From CAZQYC01 sp964597495 (GTDB lineage Bacteria; Pseudomonadota; Gammaproteobacteria; Steroidobacterales; Steroidobacteraceae): a stretch of 64,000 nt of DNA. A program made the position numbers and the translations under genes. Location: assembly GCA_964597495.1 (NCBI GenBank), contig CAZQYC010000005.1, positions 1 through 64,000 on the forward strand. Reading direction: 5' to 3'. Every line of letters starts with the position of its first letter. The first letter of the stretch is position 1. The notes below the pieces were generated by a model. That model was given only the letters and a program-made list of their open reading frames with translations, searched no databases and was not told the DNA's origin. Positions 15,400 through 24,393 of this stretch are shown here, in pieces.

Positions 15400-16311
15400 A
15401 TGAAAATCTGGCCGTATTGGTTCGTGTGTGCAGGTAGCGTCTTTGCTTCGGTGGAAACGTTTGCATGCGGGGATCTTGATTTGCTTTGCCGACAACGGGA
15501 GGGTGAACTCAATTTGCCCATTCCCACACCGCAGATTGATCCTGAGTGCCGCGGAGACCTCTGCAAAGCAGTCGAAGGAGCCGGAAAAGAAGTCGTCAGA
15601 ACCATTGAAAACGTGGCCCGAGAACTTGGGAAGACTCCGCAGGCGATTCAAGAATGCCTCACGTACGTAGAACGGTGTGCAACTGAAATCATGTCGGCAC
15701 CGTTAGCGCTCCATGCTCAAGCCTACATCGAGGGCCTCTACCGCCAATCCGAAGGGAGAGTGCAATCCTTCTCGCCGCAGTGGATTGCATTGACGCAGCA
15801 GTACTACGACGTTGACTTGCGCGGGGTGACATTCGCGGAGGACATAAACACCGGCCATGGACAGACCCTTGCTTACTGCGACCGCATTTTCTTTACGCAT
15901 TCGGGCAGCCCGTGGACCGACAAGGACGAATTATTTCTGACCCTTCACGAGATGGAACACTTGGTTCAATGCCAAAAACGGGGCCGTCGCACGTTCTTGG
16001 CCGAATATCTACTCAAAGGCGCTGTAGAGATCGTAAAGAACGGCACGTTTAACGTTCATGACCTTCATGAATTTGAGATTGCCGCCAACGAGAAGGCCCG
16101 CTCTTTAACCGACTTACTTTGGAACCAGATTCAAGCGTCTAGAGCCTCCAGCCCCGAAGGAAACTCCTCCGGTATCCCTAATAACTCAGGTGTGTGCCCC
16201 AACGGAGAGGTTTTTATGCCGACGGCCGGCGGGGCATGTTGCACACCCAATTATTCGCGCTGCCGCAATATGACGACGGGCGTGGTGACCTGCGGCATGG
16301 GCGGTTGTTGA
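15400..16311 (+). CDS. Secreted putative zinc metallopeptidase, DUF4157-like
   Basis: 303 residues. MKIWPYWFVCAGSVFASVETFA is a signal peptide and mature CGDLDLLC follows. A segment LRGVTFAEDINTGH...CDRIFFTHSG leads to TLHEMEHLVQC (HEMEH at 183-187) and then LHEFEIAANEKA (Glu 226 a likely third ligand), the order of the DUF4157/eCIS-core metallopeptidase-like fold. The C-terminus is cysteine-rich (GACCTPNYSRC, VTCGMGGC). Expected in the periplasm or outside. AGAGGAGAAGCC is a strong ribosome site. Target unknown. Confidence 0.72.
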   Translation: MKIWPYWFVCAGSVFASVETFACGDLDLLCRQREGELNLPIPTPQIDPECRGDLCKAVEGAGKEVVRTIENVARELGKTPQAIQECLTYVERCATEIMSAPLALHAQAYIEGLYRQSEGRVQSFSPQWIALTQQYYDVDLRGVTFAEDINTGHGQTLAYCDRIFFTHSGSPWTDKDELFLTLHEMEHLVQCQKRGRRTFLAEYLLKGAVEIVKNGTFNVHDLHEFEIAANEKARSLTDLLWNQIQASRASSPEGNSSGIPNNSGVCPNGEVFMPTAGGACCTPNYSRCRNMTTGVVTCGMGGC

Positions 16312-16340
16312 ACAGATAAAATCTGCCGTCAGAGATCTTC

Positions 16341-17009
16341 ATGACAAGAGCTTCAACACGGATGCTTCTGCTCGCGCTACTCGTTCCACTGAGCGGCGGC
16401 GCTGCTGAGATTTACGACGATTTTCCGGGCGAAATCCACGCCGACGAAAGATACGTAATTTATTCGCATAACTTGATCGTCGAAGGGGATGACCCTGCTC
16501 CCATTCATCCCGAATTTGGCGTTTCTGATTTTCCAGCCGTCAAGCAAGCACTGTTTGAAGGCGGAAATTTCAATCTCATCGCGCATCACCGTCCAAAGAA
16601 CACCGAAATTGACCCTTACGTAGACAAGCTCGAGTCTTGGGTTCGGCGCCTTCTCACTGCTGGGGTGAAGTCGAGCCGCATCACCCTCATTGGATTTTCT
16701 CGCGGAAGCTACCTGACTGCGCTCGCCTCGTCTCGACTTCGGTCTACGGGAATCAATACAGCACTGCTGGCGGCCTGCTCAGAGGGAGATATTTCCCACC
16801 ATCCGCCTCTGGTCATCGGCGGACACCTGTTGTCCATTTATGAAACCACGGATGTCGTGCGTAGTTGCGCTAAGCTCGCTGCGCGCAGTCAGCTAGCTTC
16901 ATTTAAGGAAGTCGCGATCTCCACCGGTAAGAAGCACGGGGCTTTCTTCATTCCGAGACCCGAATGGGTTCAACCTTTAAAAGCATGGATAGAAGAAACC
17001 AATCGCTAG
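16341..17009 (+). CDS. Exported alpha/beta-hydrolase-like protein
   Basis: 222 residues. Signal peptide MLLLALLVPLSGGAAE (from Met 8). LIGFSRGSYL (about residues 115-124) has the nucleophile elbow G-x-S-x-G (GFSRG), with Ser at 117; a late GKKHGAFF gives a possible catalytic His. The short N-terminal half before the elbow (YVIYSHNLIVEG, NLIAHHRP) suits a compact esterase or alpha/beta-hydrolase. Substrate unknown. Followed by a mutated attC. Confidence 0.7.
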   Translation: MTRASTRMLLLALLVPLSGGAAEIYDDFPGEIHADERYVIYSHNLIVEGDDPAPIHPEFGVSDFPAVKQALFEGGNFNLIAHHRPKNTEIDPYVDKLESWVRRLLTAGVKSSRITLIGFSRGSYLTALASSRLRSTGINTALLAACSEGDISHHPPLVIGGHLLSIYETTDVVRSCAKLAARSQLASFKEVAISTGKKHGAFFIPRPEWVQPLKAWIEETNR

Positions 17010-17064
17010 CCATGTCGCGCACGCAACGCACGAAGACGCACGCGCGTAATGGCAGACGCTAGGC
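17004..17064 (+). repeat. Degenerate attC A28
   Basis: R'' CGCTAGC 17004-17010 (AAC to AGC) and R' GCTAGGC 17058-17064 (GTT to GCT) with central CGCACGAAGACGCACGCGCG. Both core triplets carry the same kind of T/A to C/G change as A25. Confidence 0.55.
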
Positions 17065-17068
17065 ACTC

Positions 17069-17299
17069 ATGGCTAAGCTTGATCCATTGGCAATTGATCT
17101 GTACCTGCTTCTAAAGCTTGTCTGCTCGAAATGCGATGCTGAGTTCAATCCTGCGGCAAGCCACGGCTGGTCAGTTCCTAAAGCTACCGAACAGGACGTA
17201 GACGCCATGGTAGAAAAGTATCTGCCTATCGCAATCGGCTTCGGGTGGCACGCCGACCGCACGGGAAAGGTCTGTTGCAAAGCATGTCGGGCGATGTGA
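17069..17299 (+). CDS. Small CxxC zinc-binding-like protein
   Basis: 76 residues. VCSKCDAEF (residues 18-26) and VCCKACRAM at the end give two CxxC pairs, a possible zinc ribbon, around a helix with EQDVDAMVEKYLP. Begins MAKLDPLAIDLYLLLKL. Family not recognised; similar in plan to the gene at 9011. Confidence 0.7.
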   Translation: MAKLDPLAIDLYLLLKLVCSKCDAEFNPAASHGWSVPKATEQDVDAMVEKYLPIAIGFGWHADRTGKVCCKACRAM

Positions 17300-17308
17300 G
17301 GGCGAATC

Positions 17309-17545
17309 ATGCGAGACCCAGAAAGAATCGATGCAATGTTGTTAGCCTTGCGAGAAATCTGGACGGCCGATCCGGATCTCAGACTCGGTCAACTAATAAT
17401 TATCGGGACCAAGCCAATTACCCCGTGTCCGGAAGTCTTCTATGTCGACGACGAGAAGCTCTTGATCGGACTTCGAAATTACCAAGAATCAAAGAAGGGT
17501 GTGTCCCAAGGGGCACAATCTAACGGAGGCTATGGCCATTCATGA
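17309..17545 (+). CDS. DUF1040-like (YihD-type) small protein
   Basis: 78 residues: MRDPERIDAMLLALREIWTADPDLRLGQLI then PCPEVFYVDDEKLLIGL. The opening RDP.RI...L..LR..W...PDLRLGQ and the FYVDD block match small proteins annotated DUF1040. Function unknown. Its stop TGA (17543-17545) overlaps the ATG of the next gene in ATGA, so the two are likely translated together. It starts 9 bp after the preceding gene. Confidence 0.72.
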   Translation: MRDPERIDAMLLALREIWTADPDLRLGQLIIIGTKPITPCPEVFYVDDEKLLIGLRNYQESKKGVSQGAQSNGGYGHS

Positions 17546-18150
17546 CGATGAACGCTTATCCCGAAATAGTGCTTAAGGGAACATTCGCCACGTTGGAGCC
17601 TTTAAAGCGTGAGCATGTAGAGGCGCTGAAGCTTGCAACAATGGACGGTGAGCTTTGGAAGCTTTGGTACGCCACCGTTCCGTCTCCTGAAGAAATGGAG
17701 GCCTATGTGAATTCGGCACTGTCGGACATTTCGAGAGGAAGCCTGCCTTTTACCGTTGTAGATAATTCGACCGGCAAGATAGTTGGCACTACGCGATTCT
17801 ATAGTATGGAGCGCGCGCACAAGAGAGCGATGCTTGGCTACACATGGTATGCGAGGACAGCACAGGGAACGGCAATTAATGCTGACTGCAAATTCCTGTT
17901 GCTTCGCTATTTCTTCGAGCAAGAACGCGGAAACGCAATTGAGTTTCGGACTCACTTCTTCAATGAGAAATCGCGTCGCGCCATCGAAAGACTCGGTGCT
18001 AAGCAGGATGGGATACTGCGAAGCCACCAAATCATGAAGGACGGCTCAATCCGCGATACGGTGGTCTACTCCATTATCACCAGCGAGTGGCCTGCCGTTC
18101 GGAATAATTTGCTAAGCAGGCTGAATGCTTCGGCTGGAAAGAATGGTTAG
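17542..18150 (+). CDS. GNAT acetyltransferase, RimJ/RimL type
   Basis: 202 residues. ATLEPLKREHVEALKLA near the start, VVDNSTGKIVGTTRFYSMERAHKRAMLGYTWYA in the middle and FRTHFFNEKSRRAIERLGAKQDGILRSH towards the end are the pattern of the RimJ/RimL-like acetyltransferase_3 group (protein or amino-acid N-acetylation). Overlaps the stop of the DUF1040-like gene by 4 bp. Confidence 0.9.
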   Translation: MTMNAYPEIVLKGTFATLEPLKREHVEALKLATMDGELWKLWYATVPSPEEMEAYVNSALSDISRGSLPFTVVDNSTGKIVGTTRFYSMERAHKRAMLGYTWYARTAQGTAINADCKFLLLRYFFEQERGNAIEFRTHFFNEKSRRAIERLGAKQDGILRSHQIMKDGSIRDTVVYSIITSEWPAVRNNLLSRLNASAGKNG

Positions 18151-18207
18151 CAAAACCATCCGCATGTCGATCCCGTGCAGGCGTCGCGTAAGGCGCCAGC
18201 AGGAAAT

Positions 18208-18909
18208 ATGATAAGGCTCTGCAAGGTTCTTGCTCTTTTTCTGCTCTTGAGCCTCTCGTGCAATGCAGCGACTTCGGAATTTACCGTCGTTCGCGTTGAC
18301 ACCCGGCACGAGAGATTGGAATTGTTTCTTCGGGATCAATCTGGAACGCCCTTTCTGCGTTTGGAAAGATTGCAATCATGGCTGAAAGGGCAAAACAGAA
18401 TGTTGCGTTTCGCAATGAACGCCGGGATGTTCGAGCCCGACTACTCGCCTGTTGGGTTGTTCATATCGCGAGGTAAAGAACTGGCGCCGTTGAATTTGGC
18501 GAACGGCAACGGAAATTTCTATATGAAGCCGAACGGCGTGTTCTTCGTTACAAGCGCCGGGCCAAAGATCATTGAATCGTCCAAATACAACCTGAAGCCG
18601 GAAGGCATATTGCTGGCCACGCAATCTGGACCGCTGCTCGTCGAGAACGGGACAATTCATCCGTCCCTAAAAGCGACTTCGAGGTCGCGGTTAATCCGAA
18701 ACGGAGTTGGCGTATCCGGAACGGATGCGATCTTTGTGATAAGCAATGCTCCCGTGTCGCTGTACGAGTTCGCTGCTTATTTCCGAGATCAGCTTGGTTG
18801 CCGGGATGCACTTTACTTCGACGGCGTCGTCTCAGCCCTTCTGCTGCCGGCCGAGAAACGATATGACTCAAGCAGCAACTTAGGCCCGATGATTGGCGTG
18901 ACGCAATAA
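18208..18909 (+). CDS. Phosphodiester glycosidase family (DUF2233-like) protein
   Basis: 233 residues from ATG 18208; GTG 18175 is possible but upstream residues are not signal-like. Signal peptide MIRLCKVLALFLLLSLSCNA. FAMNAGMFEPDYSPVGLFISRGKE, FYMKPNGVFFV, IRNGVGVSGTDAIFVISN and CRDALYFDGVVSALLLP form the core of the NAGPA/phosphodiester-glycosidase (DUF2233) family, with N-A-G-M-F and D-G. Acts in the periplasm or on the surface on a glycan phosphodiester; substrate unknown. Confidence 0.88.
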   Translation: MIRLCKVLALFLLLSLSCNAATSEFTVVRVDTRHERLELFLRDQSGTPFLRLERLQSWLKGQNRMLRFAMNAGMFEPDYSPVGLFISRGKELAPLNLANGNGNFYMKPNGVFFVTSAGPKIIESSKYNLKPEGILLATQSGPLLVENGTIHPSLKATSRSRLIRNGVGVSGTDAIFVISNAPVSLYEFAAYFRDQLGCRDALYFDGVVSALLLPAEKRYDSSSNLGPMIGVTQ

Positions 18910-18940
18910 TGTACGCTCCGGACTAGCGGCAGCGTTATGC
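18903..18940 (+). repeat. attC remnant A29
   Basis: GCAATAA (18903-18909) and GTTATGC (18934-18940) flank TACGCTCCGG/TAGCGGCAGC. R'' is degraded; this is the last attC trace of array A. Positions 18941-19033 hold more attC-like scraps (GCGCAAC, GTCTAAC) but no intact site. Confidence 0.4.
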
Positions 18941-19033
18941 GACAAAAATACGGAAGCCCTGCTTCTTGGCGCAACAATTCAAGCACTGAAGTGCGTCTAA
19001 CGTGCGTGCACTTAACCCTATAGGAACAGCACT

Positions 19034-20212
19034 ATGGACGAGCGCCGGCACGATCTCGATTGGCTGCGAATCATCGCGTTTGCGCTGCTCATTCTCTATC
19101 ACGTGGGCATGTTCTACGTGACCTGGGACTGGCACGTGAAATCGAGTCGTGCGAGCGACTTCATCGAACCGCTTATGCGCTTGACGAATCCCTGGCGCCT
19201 GACGCTGCTCTTCTTCGTCTCCGGAATGGCAACTCGATTCATGGCCGACAAGATGAGCGCCTTGGCGCTTGCACGTTCCCGCATGATCCGGCTATGGCCA
19301 CCTCTTCTGCTTGCCATTTTCGTGATCGTGCCTCCGCAGTCCTACTACGAAGTCGTCGAAGTGCTGCAAGGAATGCCGCGGCCGCTCGGTCCGCCGCAAA
19401 GCCTGTGGCTCGATAATTTCTACGTGAAGTACGTGAGCGCATCGGGAAATTGGTGCGACCACGACGGTTGCCTGATCACGCCGACGTACAACCATATGTG
19501 GTTCGTTGCGTACTTGATCATCTATACGCTGGCTCTATTGCCGCTGATCCCAGTCATGCGAAAGCTACCGTCATACGTTTACACTTTCCTGTCCGGTCCT
19601 GGGCTAATTCTCGCGCCATGGGCTGCCATGTTCCTACTGCGAGTGACTCTAAATCCCCTATTTGGCGAGACCAACTACTTCTGGAGCGATTGGTATCTGC
19701 ATGCGCATTACTTCGCGACCTTCCTCTTCGGTTTCGCCATCGTGAAATTCCTGCCTTTTTTTGAGCGCTGCGTCGCTTGGCGATGGAAAGCGCTTGCGAT
19801 CGCAATCGCCGCTTGGGCGACGCTGCTTGCGAATGGCGAGCTGAACCCGACACCCTGGGCGAGTCTTCCGGAGTGGTCACGCATCGTTTTGCGCGGCATA
19901 CGCGAGTTGCAGGCATGGACAGCGATCGTTGCCGCGATTGGTTTTGCGCACCGTCATCTACGCGACGCCGACGGCCCCATCAAGCGCCTTCTCACCGTTG
20001 CGATCTTTCCGTTCTACCTGATTCACCAAACGATCATTGTCGTTGCCGCTCACTATTTAGACGCCTTTCGCTGGCCAATAGCGATCGAAGCACCGCTGCT
20101 GATCGGCCTCACTGCACTTGGTTGCTGGCTCTTCTTCGATATCGGGAGGCGAATTCCAGTGCTTCGCCTTTGGATTGGCTTGGCTCCTAACGCGACGACA
20201 TCGGACAAGTAG
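19034..20212 (+). CDS. Acyltransferase 3 family membrane protein
   Basis: 392 residues with about ten hydrophobic segments. RRHDLDWLRIIAFALLILYHVGMFYV (residues 4-29) has the D-W-L-R...H-x-G-M signature of acyltransferase_3 (OafA/OpgC-type), with His 22 likely essential; NPWRLTLLFFVSGMATRFM and FPFYLIHQTIIV (YLIHQ) follow. Inner-membrane O-acyl transfer to a glycan or lipid head group is the family role; the acceptor is unknown. Ribosome site TAGGAAC. Confidence 0.92.
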   Translation: MDERRHDLDWLRIIAFALLILYHVGMFYVTWDWHVKSSRASDFIEPLMRLTNPWRLTLLFFVSGMATRFMADKMSALALARSRMIRLWPPLLLAIFVIVPPQSYYEVVEVLQGMPRPLGPPQSLWLDNFYVKYVSASGNWCDHDGCLITPTYNHMWFVAYLIIYTLALLPLIPVMRKLPSYVYTFLSGPGLILAPWAAMFLLRVTLNPLFGETNYFWSDWYLHAHYFATFLFGFAIVKFLPFFERCVAWRWKALAIAIAAWATLLANGELNPTPWASLPEWSRIVLRGIRELQAWTAIVAAIGFAHRHLRDADGPIKRLLTVAIFPFYLIHQTIIVVAAHYLDAFRWPIAIEAPLLIGLTALGCWLFFDIGRRIPVLRLWIGLAPNATTSDK

Positions 20213-20278
20213 TTATGCCGAATCCGATGTTCGTCTATGCTCAGCACCATCGACGCGGATGACGTGGAGGAGAAAACG

Positions 20279-20662
20279 ATGAAACGTACGTGGACCATCA
20301 TTGGGGTCGCTGACGTGGCTCGCAGTTTCCATTGGTATCAATCGCTCTTCGGTCAGGCAAAGTCAGCCCCCGCTCACGAGTATTTCGGCCAGATTCTCGA
20401 TACGGACGGAACGGTGCTGCTTTGTCTTCACCAGTGGGGAGCGCATGAGCACCCAACGCTGACTACTCCCGATCGAGCGGAACCTGGCAACGGGCTATTG
20501 CTGTTCTTCCGAGTGGATGATTTCGACGCAGCGCTGTCGCGCGCCAGAACCCTTGTCAACCAACTCGCGGAAGAGCCCCAAACGAATCCCGCCACGGGAA
20601 CCCGAGAGTTTGCTCTTCGAGATCCGGACGGCTACTACGTGATGGTCAGCGCGCTTACTTGA
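20279..20662 (+). CDS. VOC family protein (glyoxalase fold)
   Basis: 127 residues. ATG 20279 is preferred to the earlier ATG 20237 because GGAGGAGAAAACG precedes it. VADVARSFHWYQSLFG, QILDTDGTVLLCLHQWG and a second half with FFRVDDFDAALSRA...FALRDPDGYYVMV show the paired beta-alpha-beta-beta-beta modules of the vicinal oxygen chelate superfamily. Metal ligands are probably His in LCLHQ and Glu in REFALRD. Reaction unknown. Confidence 0.9.
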   Translation: MKRTWTIIGVADVARSFHWYQSLFGQAKSAPAHEYFGQILDTDGTVLLCLHQWGAHEHPTLTTPDRAEPGNGLLLFFRVDDFDAALSRARTLVNQLAEEPQTNPATGTREFALRDPDGYYVMVSALT

Positions 20663-20686
20663 AGAGAACACCGGGAAGTTCATCGT

Positions 20687-21103
20687 ATGCACGAAATCCT
20701 GCGGCTCTCGGGAATGATGAAACACGATCCGGCTGTCGATAGCTGGCTGACTGATAGCCCGAGAGCGTTGCGATCGATTGCTCAGACGTGGTTCATGCAA
20801 ATGCGGCGGTGCGGAGACGACGTTCGAGAGTTGCTGCACGACGGTTGCCCCGTCGCTTGCGTGGAAGACGCGCCTTTCGGATACGTCAACTCGTTCAAAG
20901 AACACGTCAACGTCGGTTTCTTCTACGGCGCCGTGCTCGACGATCCGGCGGGTCTCTTGGAGGGAAGCGGCAAGCGCATGCGGCACGTGAAGTTGAAGCC
21001 TGGCCGCGCGCTCGACGCTGCCGCGCTCAGCGACTTAATTGATGCCGCCTACTTGGACATTCGATGGCGACTCGGCAACGAACGACCGTCGTCGAAAAAA
21101 TGA
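20687..21103 (+). CDS. DUF1801 domain protein
   Basis: 138 residues. DDVRELLHDGCPVACVEDAPFGYVNSFKEHVNVGFFYG (residues 45-82) and LLEGSGKRMRHVKLKPG with a final LIDAAYLDIRW fit DUF1801, a family of small proteins with a YdhG/Fra-like fold. Soluble and of unknown role. Follows the VOC gene by 24 bp on the same strand. Confidence 0.88.
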   Translation: MHEILRLSGMMKHDPAVDSWLTDSPRALRSIAQTWFMQMRRCGDDVRELLHDGCPVACVEDAPFGYVNSFKEHVNVGFFYGAVLDDPAGLLEGSGKRMRHVKLKPGRALDAAALSDLIDAAYLDIRWRLGNERPSSKK

Positions 21104-21186
21104 CACCTCTTTTAAGAGGAAGCGACTAGAACCTATCCTAAAATTGAATTGCGCTTAGTAAGCTTGTTTTCAAAGCATTTCTTGTT

Positions 21187-21297
21187 CCCTCTCCCCTCGC
21201 GGGAGAGGGTTAGGGAGAGGGGGTTGAGACAGGAGTGTCGCGTACACGTAAATCTTCACACCCTCTCCCCATCCCTCTCCCGTCGAGGGAGAGGGGG
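21187..21297. repeat. Inverted pair of REP-like repeats (CCCTCTCCC type)
   Basis: 21187-21223 (CCCTCTCCC-ctcgc-GGGAGAGGG then TTAGGGAGAGGGGG) and 21261-21297 (CCCTCTCCCCAT, CCCTCTCCC-gtcga-GGGAGAGGG) are hairpins in opposite orientation, a BIME-like unit. Located between the convergent DUF1801 and plsC genes, where the hairpins may end transcription from both sides. The same repeat family occurs at 30046, 30413, 31289 and 60709. Confidence 0.9.
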
Positions 21298-21339
21298 CTG
21301 TCGGAAACATCGAAGCCATTTTCGATTTTGAGAGAGGTT

Positions 21340-22047
21340 CTAATCAAGCGTTTTCAACGTCGACTCGATCCACTGCTGCACGTCATTGTTGATTTCGCGT
21401 GGATCGCGACCGGCGGCCTCAATAGGCGGACCGATAACGATTTGAATCGTGCCGGGTCTTTTTACCCATCCGCGCCGCGGCCAAAATTTTCCTGCGTTGT
21501 GTGCAATCGGGACGACTTTGCATCCTGCGCGCGAAGCCAGCAGCGCACCGCCGGCGCCGTATTTTCGAGTTTCGCCCGCCGGCATGCGAGTGCCTTCTGG
21601 AAAGATCGAAACCCAAACTCCGTTTTGCAGTCGTTGCTTGCCCTGTTCAACGATTCGCTTGACGGCGGCCGTGCTGGCACCGCGATCGATCGCGATGGGA
21701 CGCAGGAAGTGAATGGCCCATCCGACCAGTGGAATCCACATCAGCTCCCGCTTCAACACCCACGCCTGCGTAGGGCAAATCGCCGCTTGCGCAACGGTTT
21801 CCCACGACGACGAATGCTTCCACATCGCGACATGGGCGCCGGCAGGAATGTTTTCCCGCCCGGTCACTCGATAGTTGAGCCCGCAAATTTTATCGAGCAG
21901 CGACATGAGCAAATCCGCCCAGTGCTTCGCCATGTCGAAGCGCCGCGGATACGGAATGAAAATTCCAAAGGTCAACACGCCGATCGCATAAAGGCCGGTT
22001 ACCAAGAAGAAAAGCGTCGTGAAAATGATCGAGCGGAGCAGTTGCAT
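21340..22047 (-). CDS. plsC: 1-acyl-sn-glycerol-3-phosphate acyltransferase
   Basis: 235 residues with an N-terminal TM segment (residues 7-31). The catalytic block is AMWKHSSSWET (His 78, Glu 83), a variant of H-x4-D/E found in many gammaproteobacterial PlsC proteins, and FPEGTRMPAGE (149-159) binds the phosphate of the acceptor. It makes phosphatidic acid from lysophosphatidate at the inner membrane. Lies 231 bp downstream of glyS with a REP-like pair between; the gmhB gene often found here in relatives is absent. Confidence 0.92.
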   Translation of the reverse strand: MQLLRSIIFTTLFFLVTGLYAIGVLTFGIFIPYPRRFDMAKHWADLLMSLLDKICGLNYRVTGRENIPAGAHVAMWKHSSSWETVAQAAICPTQAWVLKRELMWIPLVGWAIHFLRPIAIDRGASTAAVKRIVEQGKQRLQNGVWVSIFPEGTRMPAGETRKYGAGGALLASRAGCKVVPIAHNAGKFWPRRGWVKRPGTIQIVIGPPIEAAGRDPREINNDVQQWIESTLKTLD

Positions 22048-22098
22048 AGTGCAGTCAGGCTAATAGGTTCATTCAATCTGCTCCCGCTATGAAATTCG

Positions 22099-22204
22099 CC
22101 CCCACCCTAACCCTCCCCCGCTCACGCAGGGGAGGGGATCGGAGTCGAAGATTCCTCTCAAAGACTTTCCCTCCCCCGGTCGCCGGGGGAGGGTTAGGGT
22201 GGGG
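22099..22204. repeat. Inverted REP-like pair (CCCTCCCCC type)
   Basis: 22099-22136 (CCCCACCCTAACCCTCCCCC-gctcacg-CAGGGGAGGGG) and 22169-22204 (CCCTCCCCCGG-tcg-CCGGGGGAGGGTTAGGGTGGGG) are opposite-facing hairpins between glyS and plsC. A GC-rich variant of the CCCTCTCCC family. Confidence 0.88.
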
Positions 22205-22278
22205 ACATCTTGTGCGGCAATCTTTAGTATTCATCTAATACAAAAGCGTCGACAAGCTAAACCTAAGAGAAGTATCCA

Positions 22279-24390
22279 CTATCCTGGCAATCTCGAGAGA
22301 TCGGCGACTCGCAGGAATAATCCGCGCAGCTCGGCAAGCAGCGCAAGACGATTGTCCTTAAGCGCCGTGTCCTCTGCCATGACCATCACGCCATCGAAAA
22401 AGGCATCGACAGCGGCGCGCAGTCCCGCCAGTTTGGAAAGCGCTTGCGTGTAATCGCGCGCGGCAAACAACGGCTCGGTGGCTCTCTTCATGGCTAGCAC
22501 TTGGTCGTGCAGCACTTTCTCCGGCTCATCTTTCAAGAGTTCCGCCTTGACGACGCCGAAGGAATCCTGGCCCGATTTCTTCAAGATATTGCCAATCCGC
22601 TTGTTCGCCGCGGCAAGGCTTGGCGCATCGCTCAGCTTCAAGAACTCGGTGAGTGCGCGCAGACGTTTATCGAAATCGAGCGGCGACGCCGGTCGATTCG
22701 CGAGTACCGCGTCGAACATTTCCGTCGTCACGGAAATTTTTGCGTCGCCCTCCAAATAATATGCACGCAGGCGCTCCATCACGTAGTCGTAGATTTCGGT
22801 TGCAACCTCCGGCTTGGCCGTGACGGGTTGCAACTGCACGGCCTTTGCGATGAGCGCGGCCAGGTCAATCGACAACTTTCGTTCGACAATGATGCGTTGA
22901 ACGCCGAGTGCAGCGCGTCGAACCGCGAACGGATCTTTCGCACCCGTCGGCTTTTGATCGATAGCGAACACTCCCGCAATCGTGTCGATCTTGTCGGCCA
23001 ACGCGAGCGCCATGCCGGTCGTCGTTGCCGGTAATTCATCCCCTGCTCCGCGCGGCAAATAGTGTTCGCGAATGGACTCCGCAACTTCCGGATTCTTGCC
23101 GTCCGCCAGTGCGTAGTACCGTCCCATGATGCCCTGCAATTCGGGAAATTCGCCGACCATGTTCGTCAGCAGATCGCATTTGCAGAGCTGCGCGGCTTCG
23201 ACTGCATAAGCGGAAGACGCCGAATTTTCGATCTGTGACAGAACATGAACGACGAGCTGTTCAATGCGCTTCACGCGATCGAGCTGCGAACCCAGTTTGT
23301 TGTGATAAACAACCCGGCCCAGTCCTTCCAGGTTCGAGATCAGCGGCTTCTTGCGATCCTGGTCGAAGAAGAATTTCGCATCGGCCAAGCGAGGACGCAC
23401 CACGCGCTCGTTGCCTTCGATCACGCGGCTCGGGTCGTTCGGTTGAATGTTGCTGACGATCAGGAACCGATTACTGAGCTTTCCGCTCGCATCGAGAAGG
23501 GGAAAGTATTTTTGATTCGCCTTCATGGTCAGAATCAAACACTCCTGCGGCACGGCGAGATATTCGGTTTCGAACTGACACGTGAGCACGTTCGGCCGCT
23601 CGACGAGCGAGGTCACTTCATCGAGCAGTGCGTCGTCTTCGATCGGCCTGAGTCCCGTCTTTGCGGCCGCAGCTTGCAACTGCTTGGCAATCTCGTTCTT
23701 GCGCGTTTCGAAACTGGCAATGACAGTGCCTTCATTTTCCATTTGTTCTGGATAACTATCGGCGTCCTTCAGCGTGATCGTTCCCCGCGACTCGAAGCGA
23801 TGGCCTTGTGTCGTGCGTCCGGCGTTCAATCCCAGGATTGAAACAGGCACAACTTCCGAACCGTAAAGGGCGGCAAGTCCATGAGCGGGCCGCACGAACT
23901 TCACCGTGCTCCAACCGTCTGCGAGTTGATACGTCATCTCTTTCGGAATGGGAAGCTTCGTGAGCATCTCCTCGAGCGACTTTTGCAGACCTTCGGCGAG
24001 CGTCATGCCTTTTACCGTCGTGTCCACGAAGAGCGCTTCGGCTTTTCCGTCCATCGCGCGCTTGAGCGATCCCACGGCCGAGGCATCCATGCCAAGCGCT
24101 GAGAGTCGCTTGAGCAAGGCGGGAGTCGCATTGCCTGAGGCATCCAGCCCGACATTCGCCGGCATGAGCTTTTGTTGAACGGCTTTGTCCTTCGCTTTGT
24201 CCGCAAGATTCGTCACGTGAATCGCCAGCCTTCGCGGAGTGGCGAACGACTTCAAATTCGATTCGGCCGTCGTCAATTCGCGTGACTTAAGCCCTTCAAA
24301 GATCGACGACGAAAAAGTGTCCGACAACGATTTGAGCGCCTTGGGCGGCAGCTCTTCGACGAATAATTCAACGAGTAAATTCTTTGCCAC
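22279..24390 (-). CDS. glyS: Glycine--tRNA ligase beta subunit
   Basis: 703 residues, the usual length (about 690). Starts MAKNLLVELFVEELPPKAL, the classic GlyS opening. Includes EDDALLDEVTSLVERPNVL and VPQECLILTMKANQKYFPL, AKFFFDQDRKKPL, and IMGRYYALADGKNPEVAESIREHYLPRGAGDELP; the C-terminal anticodon-binding region ends the protein. It forms an alpha2beta2 complex with GlyQ to charge tRNA-Gly. Starts 4 bp after the glyQ stop, so the pair is an operon. Confidence 0.98.
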   Translation of the reverse strand: MAKNLLVELFVEELPPKALKSLSDTFSSSIFEGLKSRELTTAESNLKSFATPRRLAIHVTNLADKAKDKAVQQKLMPANVGLDASGNATPALLKRLSALGMDASAVGSLKRAMDGKAEALFVDTTVKGMTLAEGLQKSLEEMLTKLPIPKEMTYQLADGWSTVKFVRPAHGLAALYGSEVVPVSILGLNAGRTTQGHRFESRGTITLKDADSYPEQMENEGTVIASFETRKNEIAKQLQAAAAKTGLRPIEDDALLDEVTSLVERPNVLTCQFETEYLAVPQECLILTMKANQKYFPLLDASGKLSNRFLIVSNIQPNDPSRVIEGNERVVRPRLADAKFFFDQDRKKPLISNLEGLGRVVYHNKLGSQLDRVKRIEQLVVHVLSQIENSASSAYAVEAAQLCKCDLLTNMVGEFPELQGIMGRYYALADGKNPEVAESIREHYLPRGAGDELPATTTGMALALADKIDTIAGVFAIDQKPTGAKDPFAVRRAALGVQRIIVERKLSIDLAALIAKAVQLQPVTAKPEVATEIYDYVMERLRAYYLEGDAKISVTTEMFDAVLANRPASPLDFDKRLRALTEFLKLSDAPSLAAANKRIGNILKKSGQDSFGVVKAELLKDEPEKVLHDQVLAMKRATEPLFAARDYTQALSKLAGLRAAVDAFFDGVMVMAEDTALKDNRLALLAELRGLFLRVADLSRLPG

Positions 24391-24393
24391 AGC

